This document shows positions 34,639 through 44,036 of a stretch of 64,000 bases of DNA, in pieces; position 1 is the stretch's first letter, and every line of letters starts with the position of its first letter. A program made the translations under genes and the position numbers. The notes under the pieces are model-generated. The model was not told the origin of the DNA and did not search any database. It saw only the letters and a list, made by a program, of their open reading frames with translations. The stretch is from an uncultured Bacteroidales bacterium (GTDB lineage Bacteria > Bacteroidota > Bacteroidia > Bacteroidales > Bacteroidaceae). The DNA is taken from positions 1-64,000 of the forward strand of contig CACZBX010000008.1 in NCBI GenBank assembly GCA_902779535.1, written 5' to 3'.

Positions 34639-35829
34639 ATGAAAGCGTTAAGAAATTACTTTAATAAAATAAAGCCAAACTTTGAAGAGGGAGGTAAACT
34701 GCATGCTTTCCATTCGTTGTATGAAGGTTTCGAATCATTCCTGTTCGTACCGAATGCAACCTCAAAGTCGGGTGTCCACATTCATGATTCCATCGACAGT
34801 AAGCGAATCATGTCTATCGTGGTGATTGCATTGATACCGGCTATGCTGTTCGGTATGTACAATGTAGGTTATCAGCATTTCTTGGCCATTGGTCAGCCTA
34901 ATGCTGGTTTCTGGAGTTTGTTTGGCTATGGCTTCCTGGCCGTTCTGCCAAAGATTATCGTATCCTATGTCGTTGGTCTGGGTATCGAATTTACCACAGC
35001 TCAGTGGAAGCACGAGGAGATTCAGGAAGGTTACCTGGTAACCGGTCTGCTCATCCCTTTGATTGTGCCGATCAACTGTCCGTTGTGGATTCTTGCCATC
35101 GCCGTTGCCTTTTCCGTTATCTTCTGTAAGGAAGTGTTCGGTGGTACCGGTATGAACATTTTCAACCCGGCCTTGATTGCCCGCGCATTCCTATTCTTTG
35201 CTTATCCTGCAAAGATGTCGGGTGATGCTGTTTGGGTTGCTACCGATTCAATCTGTGGTATTGGTGCCGGAAATGTAGTCGACGGTTTCTCAGGTGCAAC
35301 AGCCTTGGGTAATGCTGCAGTAGCTAGTTCAGCAAGTGCTTGCCCTGCTTTTTCATGGGACATGGTGACTGGTTTGATTCCGGGTTCAATCGGTGAAACC
35401 AGCGTGATAGCGATTGCCCTGGGTGCAATCCTGTTGTTATGGACCGGAGTAGCAAGTTGGAAGACCATGTTGTCAGTATTTGTTGGAGGTGCAGTCGTAG
35501 GATATCTGTTCAATCAGTTTGGTCCTGACACCGCTATTGCTCAGATGCCTTGGTACGAGCACATCTGCTTAGGTGGATTCTGCTTCGGTGCTGTCTTCAT
35601 GGCAACCGACCCTGTTACGTCTGCACGTACAGAGACTGGTAAGTACTATTATGGATTCCTGATCGGTGCCATTGCTATCGTCATCCGCGTGCTCAACCCT
35701 GGTTATCCAGAAGGTATGATGCTCGCTATCTTGCTGATGAACGTATTTGCTCCGTTGATCGACCACTTTGTTGTACAAAGCAATATCAGCCGCCGTGCAA
35801 AGCGTGTGAATAATAAGTCTAACAATTAA
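34639..35829 (+). CDS. nqrB: Na+-translocating NADH:quinone reductase subunit B
   Basis: NqrB is a membrane subunit with covalently bound FMN and riboflavin. The 396-residue protein has about ten helices. The flavinylation motif SGAT (GFSGATALG) puts the FMN-bearing Thr at residue 221. FGGTGMNIFNPALIARAFLFF is also typical (in part GMNIFNPALIARA). It shares one base with nqrC (TAATG). The flavin transferase ApbE needed to load FMN is not in this window. Confidence 0.96.
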   Translation: MKALRNYFNKIKPNFEEGGKLHAFHSLYEGFESFLFVPNATSKSGVHIHDSIDSKRIMSIVVIALIPAMLFGMYNVGYQHFLAIGQPNAGFWSLFGYGFLAVLPKIIVSYVVGLGIEFTTAQWKHEEIQEGYLVTGLLIPLIVPINCPLWILAIAVAFSVIFCKEVFGGTGMNIFNPALIARAFLFFAYPAKMSGDAVWVATDSICGIGAGNVVDGFSGATALGNAAVASSASACPAFSWDMVTGLIPGSIGETSVIAIALGAILLLWTGVASWKTMLSVFVGGAVVGYLFNQFGPDTAIAQMPWYEHICLGGFCFGAVFMATDPVTSARTETGKYYYGFLIGAIAIVIRVLNPGYPEGMMLAILLMNVFAPLIDHFVVQSNISRRAKRVNNKSNN

Positions 35830-36527
35830 TGCCTACGGAAATGAATACAAATAGTAATACTTATACTATCGTTTATGCTTCGGTAATGGTGGTTATCGTA
35901 GCATTTCTGCTGGCGTTCGTAAGCTCAGCCTTGAAATCAAAACAAGATAAGAACATCGAGCTCGACACCAAGAAGCAGATTCTCTCGGCATTGAATGTCC
36001 GTGACATTAAGGATGCTGATGCTGAATATAATAAGATCATCAAGGCGGATATGTTGTTGAACCAGGATGGTTCTTTAGCAGAGAATACACAAGGTTTTAC
36101 AACAACATTTGAGAAAGATGCAAAAGAGAATAATCGTTTGCATGTATTTGTAGCCGACGTAAATGGAGAGAAGAAATATGTAGTTCCTGTATATGGTGCC
36201 GGACTTTGGGGTGCTATCTGGGGGTATGTTGCACTAAATGCGGATAAGAATACCATCTATGGTACTTATTTCTCGCATGCAAGTGAAACTCCGGGCTTGG
36301 GTGCTGAGATAGCTACCGAGCATTTCCAGGGTGAATTCAAAGACAAGAAAGTCATGGATGGTGAGAAGGTGGCATTGAGCGTTGTCAAAAACGGTCATGT
36401 AACCAACGCCGCACATGAAGTAGACGGTATCTCAGGCGGTACCATCACTTCAAACGGTGTCGATGCCATGCTGAAGACTTGTCTGGAGAACTACAAGAGT
36501 TTTTTAACGAAAAATGAGGAGGAATAA
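35829..36527 (+). CDS. nqrC: Na+-translocating NADH:quinone reductase subunit C
   Basis: NqrC is a single-pass subunit with a large periplasmic FMN-binding domain. It has 232 residues: helix 11-33, PVYGAGLWGAIWGYV, and the flavinylation segment GISGGTITSNG, where Thr205 corresponds to the FMN-bearing Thr of SGAT (Ala replaced by Gly). ATG 35829 overlaps the nqrB stop; ATG 35841 (MNTNSNTYT) is equally plausible and closer to family N-termini. Confidence 0.95.
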   Translation: MPTEMNTNSNTYTIVYASVMVVIVAFLLAFVSSALKSKQDKNIELDTKKQILSALNVRDIKDADAEYNKIIKADMLLNQDGSLAENTQGFTTTFEKDAKENNRLHVFVADVNGEKKYVVPVYGAGLWGAIWGYVALNADKNTIYGTYFSHASETPGLGAEIATEHFQGEFKDKKVMDGEKVALSVVKNGHVTNAAHEVDGISGGTITSNGVDAMLKTCLENYKSFLTKNEEE

Positions 36528-36530
36528 AGG

Positions 36531-37166
36531 ATGGCAGAGTTATTTTCAAAAAAGAATAAAGAAGTCTTTATGGCTCCCCTTGGCTTGAACAATCCTGTAA
36601 CCGTTCAAGTCCTCGGTATCTGTTCAGCATTGGCTGTAACATCAAAGTTGGAACCGGCTATCGTCATGGGTTTGTCAGTAACCATCATTACTGCTTTCAG
36701 TAACCTGGTTATCTCATTAATCCGCAAAACTGTTCCTAACCGTATACGTATCATCGTACAGCTGGTTGTAGTCGCTGCTTTGGTAACCATCGTCAGCGAA
36801 ATCCTGAAAGCTTACGCCTACGATGTAAGTGTACAGTTGTCTGTATATGTTGGTCTGATTATTACAAACTGTATCCTGATGGGGCGTCTGGAAGCATTTG
36901 CCATGCAGAACGGTCCTTGGGAATCTTTCCTGGATGGAGTAGGTAATGGTCTTGGTTATGCAAAGATTCTTGTAATTGTGGCTTTCTTCCGTGAATTGCT
37001 CGGATCAGGTACATTACTCGGATTCAACATCCTGAACTACGAATGGATTAAGAATCTTGGTTATCTGAATAACGGCTTGATGTTGATGCCACCGATGGCG
37101 TTGATTATCTGTGCTTGTATTATCTGGTATCAGCGTGCTCATCACAAAGAATTACAAGAGAATTAA
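36531..37166 (+). CDS. nqrD: Na+-translocating NADH:quinone reductase subunit D
   Basis: NqrD is one of two homologous six-helix membrane subunits that hold a 2Fe-2S centre at their interface and form the ion path. The 211-residue protein shows [17 protein letters not shown], with the conserved Cys, and [17 protein letters not shown] with the second Cys (shortened: [11 protein letters not shown]). It starts 3 bp after nqrC. Confidence 0.96.
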   Translation: MAELFSKKNKEVFMAPLGLNNPVTVQVLGICSALAVTSKLEPAIVMGLSVTIITAFSNLVISLIRKTVPNRIRIIVQLVVVAALVTIVSEILKAYAYDVSVQLSVYVGLIITNCILMGRLEAFAMQNGPWESFLDGVGNGLGYAKILVIVAFFRELLGSGTLLGFNILNYEWIKNLGYLNNGLMLMPPMALIICACIIWYQRAHHKELQEN

Positions 37167-37192
37167 TGCTAAATTCTAAATAACGAAGAATT

Positions 37193-37819
37193 ATGGAACA
37201 TTTTTTTAGTTTGATAGTCCGTTCAATATTTGTGGACAATATGATATTCGCGTTCTTCCTGGGTATGTGCTCATATCTGGCCGTATCGAAGACCGTGAAA
37301 ACATCTTTGGGATTGGGAATTGCAGTAACTTTTGTAATGGTGGTGACGCTTCCAGTGAACTATTTGCTTCAGACAAAGGTGCTGGCTGACGGAGCCTTGA
37401 TAGAAGGTGTCGATCTGAGTTTCCTTAGCTTTATCCTGTTTATTGCAGTCATTGCCGGTATCGTACAGTTGGTGGAGATGATTGTGGAACGCTTCAGTCC
37501 GTCACTCTACAACTCACTGGGTATCTTCCTTCCTTTGATTGCTGTGAACTGCTCTATTATGGGTCTTTCCCTGTTTATGCAACAACGTATCGGCTTAGGC
37601 GAAAGTGATCCTAGATTTATCGGCGATATCTGGGATACGTTCGCTTATGCAATCGGTTCAGGTATCGGTTGGCTGCTGGCTATCGTCGGTCTGGCTGCTA
37701 TTCGTGAGAAGATGGCGTACTCGAATGTACCTGCTCCTTTGAGAGGTTTGGGTATCACCTTCATCACAGTAGGCTTGATGGCTATGGCATTTATGTGTTT
37801 CTCAGGTTTGAAATTATAA
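37193..37819 (+). CDS. nqrE: Na+-translocating NADH:quinone reductase subunit E
   Basis: NqrE is the inverted-topology partner of NqrD. The 208-residue, six-helix protein has [18 protein letters not shown] and [15 protein letters not shown], each with the conserved Cys expected to bind the 2Fe-2S centre with NqrD. It lies 26 bp after nqrD and 16 bp before nqrF. Confidence 0.96.
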   Translation: MEHFFSLIVRSIFVDNMIFAFFLGMCSYLAVSKTVKTSLGLGIAVTFVMVVTLPVNYLLQTKVLADGALIEGVDLSFLSFILFIAVIAGIVQLVEMIVERFSPSLYNSLGIFLPLIAVNCSIMGLSLFMQQRIGLGESDPRFIGDIWDTFAYAIGSGIGWLLAIVGLAAIREKMAYSNVPAPLRGLGITFITVGLMAMAFMCFSGLKL

Positions 37820-37835
37820 AGAAAGGAATATAACA

Positions 37836-39110
37836 ATGAATATCAATTTAATTTTAGCGAGCATTGTAGTATTCCTCATTGTAATACTGCTGCTTGTCAT
37901 CATTTTGCTGGTTGCTAAATCTTATCTGCTTCCTTCGGGTAAGGTAAAGATTTCAATCAATGGCGGCGATAAAGTATTGGAAGTAGAATCGGGTAACTCC
38001 CTGCTGAACACATTAGTTACAAACGATGTTCATTTACCATCAGCTTGTGGTGGTAAGGGATCATGTGGCCAGTGCAAGGTTCAGGTTCTTGCAGGAGGTG
38101 GTTCAATCCTTCCGTCAGAAGTCCCTCACTTCACACGTAAACAACAGCAAGACCATTGGCGTCTGGGCTGTCAGGTAAAGGTGAAGAATGATTTGGATAT
38201 CAAGGTTCCGGAATCTGTTCTTGGTGTAAAGGAATGGGAATGTACTGTTATCTCGAACAAGAACGTTTCTAGCTTTATCAAGGAGTTCATCGTTGCTTTG
38301 CCTCCAGGTGAACACATGGACTTTATTCCTGGTTCATACGCTCAGATCCGTATCCCGAAGTATGATTGCATCGACTACGATAAGGATTTCGACAAGAATG
38401 ATATAGGTCCTGACTATCTACCTTCTTGGGAGAAGTTCAATATCTTCTCACTGAAAGCACATAACCCAGAGGATACCATCCGTGCTTACTCCATGGCTAA
38501 CTATCCGGCAGAAGGTGATCGTATCACCTTGACCGTACGTATCGCAACGACTCCGTTCAAGCCACGCCCACAGGTTGGTTTCCAGGATGTTCCGACAGGT
38601 ATCGCTTCATCTTATATCTTCTCACGCAAACCGGGTGACAAGGTGATCATGAGCGGTCCTTACGGAGACTTCCATCCAATCTTCGACTCTAAGAAAGAGA
38701 TGATCTGGGTTGGTGGTGGTGCTGGTATGGCTCCGTTGCGTGCTCAGATCATGCACATGACGAAGACGTTGAACTGCCGCGACCGCGAGATGCACTTCTT
38801 CTATGGCGCACGTGCTTTGGTTGAAGCATTCTTCGTTGAAGACTTCCTCGAACTGGAGAAGGAATTCTCTAATTTCCACTTCCATCTGGCACTTGACCGT
38901 CCGGATCCGGCTGCTGATGCTGCTGGCGTGAAGTATACTGCTGGATTTGTTCATCAAGTCATGTACGATACCTATCTGAAGGATCACGAAGCTCCTGAAG
39001 ATATTGAATACTACATGTGTGGTCCTGGACCGATGTCAAAAGCTGTTCAAGGAATGTTGGATAGTCTGGGTGTTGATCCTGAATCCATCATGTTCGATAA
39101 CTTCGGATAA
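37836..39110 (+). CDS. nqrF: Na+-translocating NADH:quinone reductase subunit F
   Basis: NqrF takes electrons from NADH. The 424-residue protein has one N-terminal helix (4-27), a 2Fe-2S ferredoxin domain with Cys71, Cys77, Cys80 and Cys112 (SACGGKGSCGQCKV, RLGCQVK), then FAD-binding (AYSMANYP) and NADH-binding (WVGGGAGMAPLRAQ, YYMCGPGPM) domains of the ferredoxin reductase type. It closes the operon, followed by a strong terminator. Confidence 0.97.
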   Translation: MNINLILASIVVFLIVILLLVIILLVAKSYLLPSGKVKISINGGDKVLEVESGNSLLNTLVTNDVHLPSACGGKGSCGQCKVQVLAGGGSILPSEVPHFTRKQQQDHWRLGCQVKVKNDLDIKVPESVLGVKEWECTVISNKNVSSFIKEFIVALPPGEHMDFIPGSYAQIRIPKYDCIDYDKDFDKNDIGPDYLPSWEKFNIFSLKAHNPEDTIRAYSMANYPAEGDRITLTVRIATTPFKPRPQVGFQDVPTGIASSYIFSRKPGDKVIMSGPYGDFHPIFDSKKEMIWVGGGAGMAPLRAQIMHMTKTLNCRDREMHFFYGARALVEAFFVEDFLELEKEFSNFHFHLALDRPDPAADAAGVKYTAGFVHQVMYDTYLKDHEAPEDIEYYMCGPGPMSKAVQGMLDSLGVDPESIMFDNFG

Positions 39111-39132
39111 TTCCGATGATTATATTAATTAT

Positions 39133-39163
39133 AGCCCGATACTTCAAGGTATCGGGCTTTTTT
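39133..39163 (+). terminator. terminator of the nqr operon
   Basis: AGCCCGATAC pairs with GTATCGGGCT around TTCAAG, then TTTTTT. Confidence 0.9.
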
Positions 39164-39164
39164 G

Positions 39165-39172
39165 TATCTTTG
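39165..39172 (+). promoter_or_regulatory. -7 box of the DEAD-box helicase gene
   Basis: TATCTTTG matches TAnnTTTG; it abuts the nqr terminator T-run, so any -33 contact would lie inside the terminator stem. Confidence 0.55.
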
Positions 39173-39201
39173 TGTCATGACTCATAAATGAATATTATCG
39201 C

Positions 39202-40533
39202 ATGGAATCCTTGGACAAACTTATTCAGAAAGCTTTGAAACACCTCGGCATCGAACAGTTAAACCCGATGCAGATGGCATCAGTCGATTCATGGAACAAA
39301 GGGAAGGACATTGTCTTGCTTTCACCTACAGGATCAGGAAAAACGCTGGCATACCTCTTGCCCGTTCTACATTCACTGAAAGAAGGAGAGAAGGGCGTAC
39401 AGGTGATCGTATTGGTTCCCTCGCGGGAACTGGCGCTTCAAACCGATCAGGTGTTTAAGGCATTGGGCACTTCATTTACTTCGATGTGTTGCTATGGTGG
39501 AAGGCCTGCCATGGACGAACACCGAAGCATGCAAGGCATTCAGCCGTCTGTGATCTTCGGTACTCCCGGTCGGATGAATGACCATCTCACCAAGGGAAAC
39601 ATCGATCCGAGAAGTGTAGGTATCCTTGTGATCGACGAGTTTGACAAATGTCTGGAATTTGGGTTTCAAGCAGAGATGGCAGAAGTCCTTACGAAACTAC
39701 CTTACCTTCAACGACGGTTCCTGCTATCAGCGACGGATGCCGACGAAATACCTCAATTTACAGGGGTGACTAAATCCATCAAACTCAACTTTCTGAATCC
39801 GGAAGAACAACTATCCGAACGGATACATATATATAAGGTGTTATCGCCTCAAAAAGATAAACTGGAGACATTGTATCACCTTCTGTGCTCATTGAATGCA
39901 CAATCCACGCTCGTATTTTGCAACTATCGCGAAAGCGTGGAAAGAGTAGGAGCATACCTATATTCCCAAAAGTTCCCCCATGGAGTCTTTCACGGAGGAA
40001 TGGAGCAGGACGATCGGGAACGTGCCATCTATAAGTTCAGAAACGGCAGTTGCCACGTATTAATATCGACCGACTTGGCTGCACGGGGCCTTGACATTCC
40101 GAACATTGATGCCATTGTCCATTATCATTTACCACTCAACGAAGAGGGCTATATTCATCGGAATGGGCGTACGGCACGTTGGGATGCAGAAGGACGTGCG
40201 TATATGATATTAGGTCCCGATGAAACCTTGCCCAAGTACCTGAAAGAAGAACCTGACACTTTTGTCTTCCCGAAACGAATACCCAAGCCATCGCAGCCAC
40301 TATACGCAACACTGTATATCGGTAAGGGAAAGAAAGATAAGATCAACAAGATTGACATCGTTGGATTCTTATGCAAGAAGGGAAATCTCAAGCAAGAGGA
40401 AATCGGAAAAATTGACGTTAAAGACCATTATTGTTTTGCCGCAATTCTTCGCAAAAAGTTATCGCAAACACTTAATTTAGTCAGAAATGAGAAGATTAAA
40501 GGTCAGAAAACCATTATTGAAGAGGCTAAATGA
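39202..40533 (+). CDS. DEAD-box family ATP-dependent RNA helicase
   Basis: This 443-residue RNA helicase has the two RecA domains and a C-terminal extension. Motifs: Q motif NPMQ, Walker A SPTGSGKT (41-48), Ia PSRELALQ, TPGR, motif II DEFD (145-148) instead of DEAD, motif III SAT (176-178), motif V STDLAARGLD and motif VI HRNGRTARW. The C-terminal 85 residues are basic and may bind RNA, as in DbpA-like proteins, but I cannot show rRNA specificity. It is likely to act in ribosome assembly or RNA turnover. It is transcribed alone. Confidence 0.92.
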   Translation: MESLDKLIQKALKHLGIEQLNPMQMASVDSWNKGKDIVLLSPTGSGKTLAYLLPVLHSLKEGEKGVQVIVLVPSRELALQTDQVFKALGTSFTSMCCYGGRPAMDEHRSMQGIQPSVIFGTPGRMNDHLTKGNIDPRSVGILVIDEFDKCLEFGFQAEMAEVLTKLPYLQRRFLLSATDADEIPQFTGVTKSIKLNFLNPEEQLSERIHIYKVLSPQKDKLETLYHLLCSLNAQSTLVFCNYRESVERVGAYLYSQKFPHGVFHGGMEQDDRERAIYKFRNGSCHVLISTDLAARGLDIPNIDAIVHYHLPLNEEGYIHRNGRTARWDAEGRAYMILGPDETLPKYLKEEPDTFVFPKRIPKPSQPLYATLYIGKGKKDKINKIDIVGFLCKKGNLKQEEIGKIDVKDHYCFAAILRKKLSQTLNLVRNEKIKGQKTIIEEAK

Positions 40534-40584
40534 TAGCAATATGTCAAACGAAGTATGAATTATTGTAAAAATTATTGGTATTTC

Positions 40585-40615
40585 CTTTGGAAGTCACAAA
40601 ATAATACGTATATTC
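40585..40615 (+). promoter_or_regulatory. promoter of the serC operon
   Basis: TTTG at 40585-40588, a 19-nt spacer and TATATTCG (one mismatch to TAnnTTTG) at 40608-40615. Confidence 0.7.
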
Positions 40616-40661
40616 GCCATCGTTAATAAAAATATTGTTTAATCTAAAACATACATCAGAC

Positions 40662-41738
40662 ATGAAAAAGCACAATTTTAATGCGGGACCATCTATTCTT
40701 CCTCGCGAAACTGTTGAAAACACAGCGAAGGCCATTCTTGATTTTAACAACTCTGGTTTGTCATTGATGGAAATAAGCCATCGTCACAAAGACTTTCAAG
40801 CAGTGATGGATGAAGCAGAAGCTTTATTTAAGGAAATACTGAGCATCCCTGAAGGATATTCCGTATTGTTCCTTGGTGGTGGTGCAAGTCTTGAATTCTG
40901 TATGGTACCGTACAACTTCATGGAAAAGAAGGCGGCTTACCTGAATACAGGTACTTGGGCTAATAAGGCATTGAAGGAAGCTAAAGGACTTGGCTTTGGT
41001 GAAGTTGTTGAAGTTGCTTCTTCAAAGGCAGACAATTACACGTACATTCCAAAGAATTACAGTGTACCTACTGATGTGGATTATTTCCATTTCACCTCGA
41101 ACAATACGATCTATGGTACGGAAATACATCACGATTTGGACTTGAATGTTCCGGTTATCGCAGATATGTCATCCGATATCTTCTCTCGTCCGGTTGACGT
41201 TTCTAAATATATTTGCATCTATGGAGGTGCACAGAAAAACCTGGCACCTGCAGGTGTTACCTTCGTCATTGTAAGGAATGATGCTTTGGGAAAGGTTTCA
41301 CATTATATCCCGACCATGTTGGACTATCGTACGCATGTTGAGAAAGGTTCGATGTTCAATACTCCTCCAGTAGTTCCTATCTACGGTGCGCTGATGACAT
41401 TGCGTTGGTTGAAGGCTCAAGGTGGCGTAGAGGAAATGCAACGTCGTGCAAAGGCAAGAGCTGAACTTTTATATGGTGAGATTGACCGTAACAAGTTGTT
41501 CCGTGGCACCGTTACTTGTGAAGAAGACCGCTCTTATATGAACATCTGCTTCGTTATGAAGGATGAATATAAGGATTTAGAGCCAGAGTTTGCTGCATTT
41601 GCAACTGAACATGGCATGGTAGGCGTGAAGGGTCACCGTTCAGTAGGCGGTTTCCGTGCTTCTTGTTATAACGCATTGCCAATCGAAAGCGTTCAGGCCT
41701 TGGTTGACTGTATGAAAGAATTTGAAAAGAAACATTAA
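40662..41738 (+). CDS. serC: phosphoserine aminotransferase
   Basis: SerC transaminates 3-phosphohydroxypyruvate to O-phosphoserine with PLP (it also serves pyridoxine synthesis). The 358-residue protein starts with [11 protein letters not shown], and the PLP lysine is in [12 protein letters not shown]. The in-frame codon at 40635 lies in the leader and is rejected because the family starts at [10 protein letters not shown]. It is followed by serA after 5 bp. Confidence 0.97.
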   Translation: MKKHNFNAGPSILPRETVENTAKAILDFNNSGLSLMEISHRHKDFQAVMDEAEALFKEILSIPEGYSVLFLGGGASLEFCMVPYNFMEKKAAYLNTGTWANKALKEAKGLGFGEVVEVASSKADNYTYIPKNYSVPTDVDYFHFTSNNTIYGTEIHHDLDLNVPVIADMSSDIFSRPVDVSKYICIYGGAQKNLAPAGVTFVIVRNDALGKVSHYIPTMLDYRTHVEKGSMFNTPPVVPIYGALMTLRWLKAQGGVEEMQRRAKARAELLYGEIDRNKLFRGTVTCEEDRSYMNICFVMKDEYKDLEPEFAAFATEHGMVGVKGHRSVGGFRASCYNALPIESVQALVDCMKEFEKKH

Positions 41739-41743
41739 AAAGA

Positions 41744-42670
41744 ATGACTATGAAAGTATTGGTTGCAACTCAGAAACCGTTTGCCAAAGTGGCTGTCGAC
41801 GGTATTCGTAAAGTCGTTGACGAAGCAGGGTATGAACTTGCTTTGTTAGAGAAATATGAGGATAAAGCTCAATTATTAAATGCTGTAAAAGATGCAGATG
41901 CTATCATCATTCGTAGTGATGTTATCGATAATGAAGTTTTTGATGCTGCCAAACAATTAAAGATTGTTGTTCGCGCCGGTGCAGGTTACGACAATGTTGA
42001 CTTAGCTGCCGCAACCGCTCATCATGTGTGTGTGATGAACACACCGGGACAGAACTCAAATGCTGTCGCAGAATTGGTATTCGGATTGTTAGTAATGGCT
42101 GTTCGTAACTTCTATAACGGCAAGTCAGGCACTGAGTTACTTGGAAAGAAATTGGGTATTCTGGCATTTGGCAATGTAGGTCGTAATGTTGCTCGCATCG
42201 CTAAAGGTTTCGGTATGGATATCTATGCTTACGATGCTTTCTGTCCGAAAGAAGCAATCGAGGCTGCCGGTGTTCACGCTGTCGACTCAACAGAAGCTTT
42301 ATTCGAAGTGGCTGATATCGTTTCTTTGCATATTCCTGCTACTCCTGAAACGAAGGAATCCATCAACTACGCTATGGTAAATAGAATGCCTAAGGGTGGT
42401 ATCCTTGTCAACACAGCACGAAAGGAAGTAATTAACGAGGCAGAGCTCATCCGCCTGATGGAAGAACGTGAGGATTTGAAGTATGTTACCGACATCATGC
42501 CGGTAGCTAACGAGGAGTTTGCTTCCAAGTTCGCAGGCCGTTACTTCTCCACTCCGAAAAAGATGGGTGCTCAGACTGCTGAGGCAAATATCAATGCTGG
42601 TTTAGCCGCTGCTCACCAAATCGTGGCTTACTTCAAAGAAGGTAATGAAAGATTTAGAGTAAACAAGTAA
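41744..42670 (+). CDS. serA: D-3-phosphoglycerate dehydrogenase, lysine-type
   Basis: SerA oxidises 3-phosphoglycerate with NAD, the first step of serine synthesis. The 308-residue protein has the Rossmann motif LGILAFGNVGRNVA and the catalytic Arg226 (VNTARKEV). It is the short form without ACT or regulatory domains, so serine feedback at this site is not expected. The usual catalytic His in TPHIGGQT is replaced: here TPKKMGAQT has Lys272/Lys273. This lysine-type group is known from Bacteroidetes and Entamoeba. ATG 41750 is an alternative start. It lies in the operon serC-serA-DUF1015. Confidence 0.95.
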   Translation: MTMKVLVATQKPFAKVAVDGIRKVVDEAGYELALLEKYEDKAQLLNAVKDADAIIIRSDVIDNEVFDAAKQLKIVVRAGAGYDNVDLAAATAHHVCVMNTPGQNSNAVAELVFGLLVMAVRNFYNGKSGTELLGKKLGILAFGNVGRNVARIAKGFGMDIYAYDAFCPKEAIEAAGVHAVDSTEALFEVADIVSLHIPATPETKESINYAMVNRMPKGGILVNTARKEVINEAELIRLMEEREDLKYVTDIMPVANEEFASKFAGRYFSTPKKMGAQTAEANINAGLAAAHQIVAYFKEGNERFRVNK

Positions 42671-42679
42671 AGTATCACT

Positions 42680-43927
42680 ATGGCAACAGTAAAACCTTTT
42701 AAAGGCATTCGTCCTCCACAGGATTTGGTAGAACAAGTTGTCTCACGCCCTTATGATGTGTTGGACTCTGATGAAGCTCGTAAAGAATGTGAGGGAAATG
42801 AAAAGTCATTGTATCATATTATTAAACCGGAAATCGACTTTCCTGTAGGCACTGCTGAGGATGATCCACGCGTTTACGAAAAAGCTGCGGAGAATTTCCA
42901 GAAGTTCCAGGATAAAGGATGGTTGGTTCAGGACGAGAAGGAATGTTATTATATCTATGCACAGACCATGAACGGAAAGACTCAGTATGGTCTAGTCGTA
43001 GGGGCATACGTTCCCGATTATATGAATGGTGATATCAAGAAGCATGAACTGACTCGGCGTGATAAAGAGGAAGACCGAATGAAACATGTTCGTATCAACA
43101 ATGCGAATATTGAGCCGGTTTTCTTTGCTTATCCTGACAATGCGGAGCTGGATGCAATTGTTCAGAAATATACAGCTCAAAAACCTGTATACGATTTCGT
43201 TGCCCCTGATGATGGCTTCGGACATAAATTCTGGATCATCTCGGATGATCATGACATCAAGGCAATAACGGAAGCATTTGCAAAGATTCCTTCCATGTAT
43301 ATCGCAGATGGTCACCACCGCTCGGCTGCTGCTGCATTAGTAGGTGCAGAAAAGGCCAGACTGAACCCGAATCACAGAGGTGACGAAGAGTACAATTACT
43401 TCATGGCTGTCTGCTTCCCAGCAAACCAACTGACAGTAATCGACTATAACCGCGTGATGAAGGACTTGAACGGTTTGACTCCAAGCGAATTCCTTGACGC
43501 TGTCCGTCAACATTTCGATGTGGAAGAAAAAGGTAGCGAGATCTATAAGCCAAAGGCATTGCATAACTTTGCCTTGTACCTTGAGGGGAAATGGTACAGC
43601 TTGACAGCCAAAGAAGGAACGTATGATGATAAGGATCCTATCGGAGTTCTCGATGTCACAATCTCGTCACATTACATTTTGGATGAGATTCTAGGTATCA
43701 AAGACCTCCGTTCCGACAAACGAATCGACTTTGTTGGCGGTATCCGTGGGTTAGGTGAACTGAAACGCCGTGTTGACAGCGGGGAGATGAAGGTAGCCCT
43801 TGCACTCTATCCGGTTTCTATGAAACAAATCATGGATATTGCGGATACAGGAAACATCATGCCTCCGAAGACGACATGGTTTGAACCGAAGTTGCGCTCT
43901 GGTTTGGTTATTCACAAACTGAGCTAA
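42680..43927 (+). CDS. DUF1015 family protein, possible kinase of the ParB/Srx fold
   Basis: The 415-residue cytoplasmic protein matches DUF1015: KPFKGIRPPQDL and VSRPYDVLDSDEA at the start, KHELTRRDKEEDR in the middle, and IADGHHRSAAA (Asp210-Gly-His-His-Arg214). The DGHHR segment resembles the nucleotide-binding HR motif of the ParB/sulfiredoxin fold, which includes free serine kinases. It starts 9 bp after serA in the serC operon. A role in serine or phosphoserine metabolism is inferred from motif and context; no activity can be proven from sequence. Confidence 0.88.
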   Translation: MATVKPFKGIRPPQDLVEQVVSRPYDVLDSDEARKECEGNEKSLYHIIKPEIDFPVGTAEDDPRVYEKAAENFQKFQDKGWLVQDEKECYYIYAQTMNGKTQYGLVVGAYVPDYMNGDIKKHELTRRDKEEDRMKHVRINNANIEPVFFAYPDNAELDAIVQKYTAQKPVYDFVAPDDGFGHKFWIISDDHDIKAITEAFAKIPSMYIADGHHRSAAAALVGAEKARLNPNHRGDEEYNYFMAVCFPANQLTVIDYNRVMKDLNGLTPSEFLDAVRQHFDVEEKGSEIYKPKALHNFALYLEGKWYSLTAKEGTYDDKDPIGVLDVTISSHYILDEILGIKDLRSDKRIDFVGGIRGLGELKRRVDSGEMKVALALYPVSMKQIMDIADTGNIMPPKTTWFEPKLRSGLVIHKLS

Positions 43928-43966
43928 AAAACAGACATTTTTCTGTTCTTATTTTAATATTTGCCT

Positions 43967-44005
43967 AAAATCCTCGAGTTTCTCTCAATAGAATTCGAGG
44001 ATTTT
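43967..44005 (+). terminator. terminator of the serC operon
   Basis: AAAATCCTCGA pairs with TCGAGGATTTT (11 bp). Confidence 0.8.
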
Positions 44006-44007
44006 GC

Positions 44008-44015
44008 TATTTTTG
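44008..44015 (+). promoter_or_regulatory. -7 box of the nucleoside hydrolase gene
   Basis: TATTTTTG matches TAnnTTTG and sets the start codon at 44037 rather than 44004. Confidence 0.6.
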
Positions 44016-44036
44016 TGGAAACGTAATGTAAATGTT

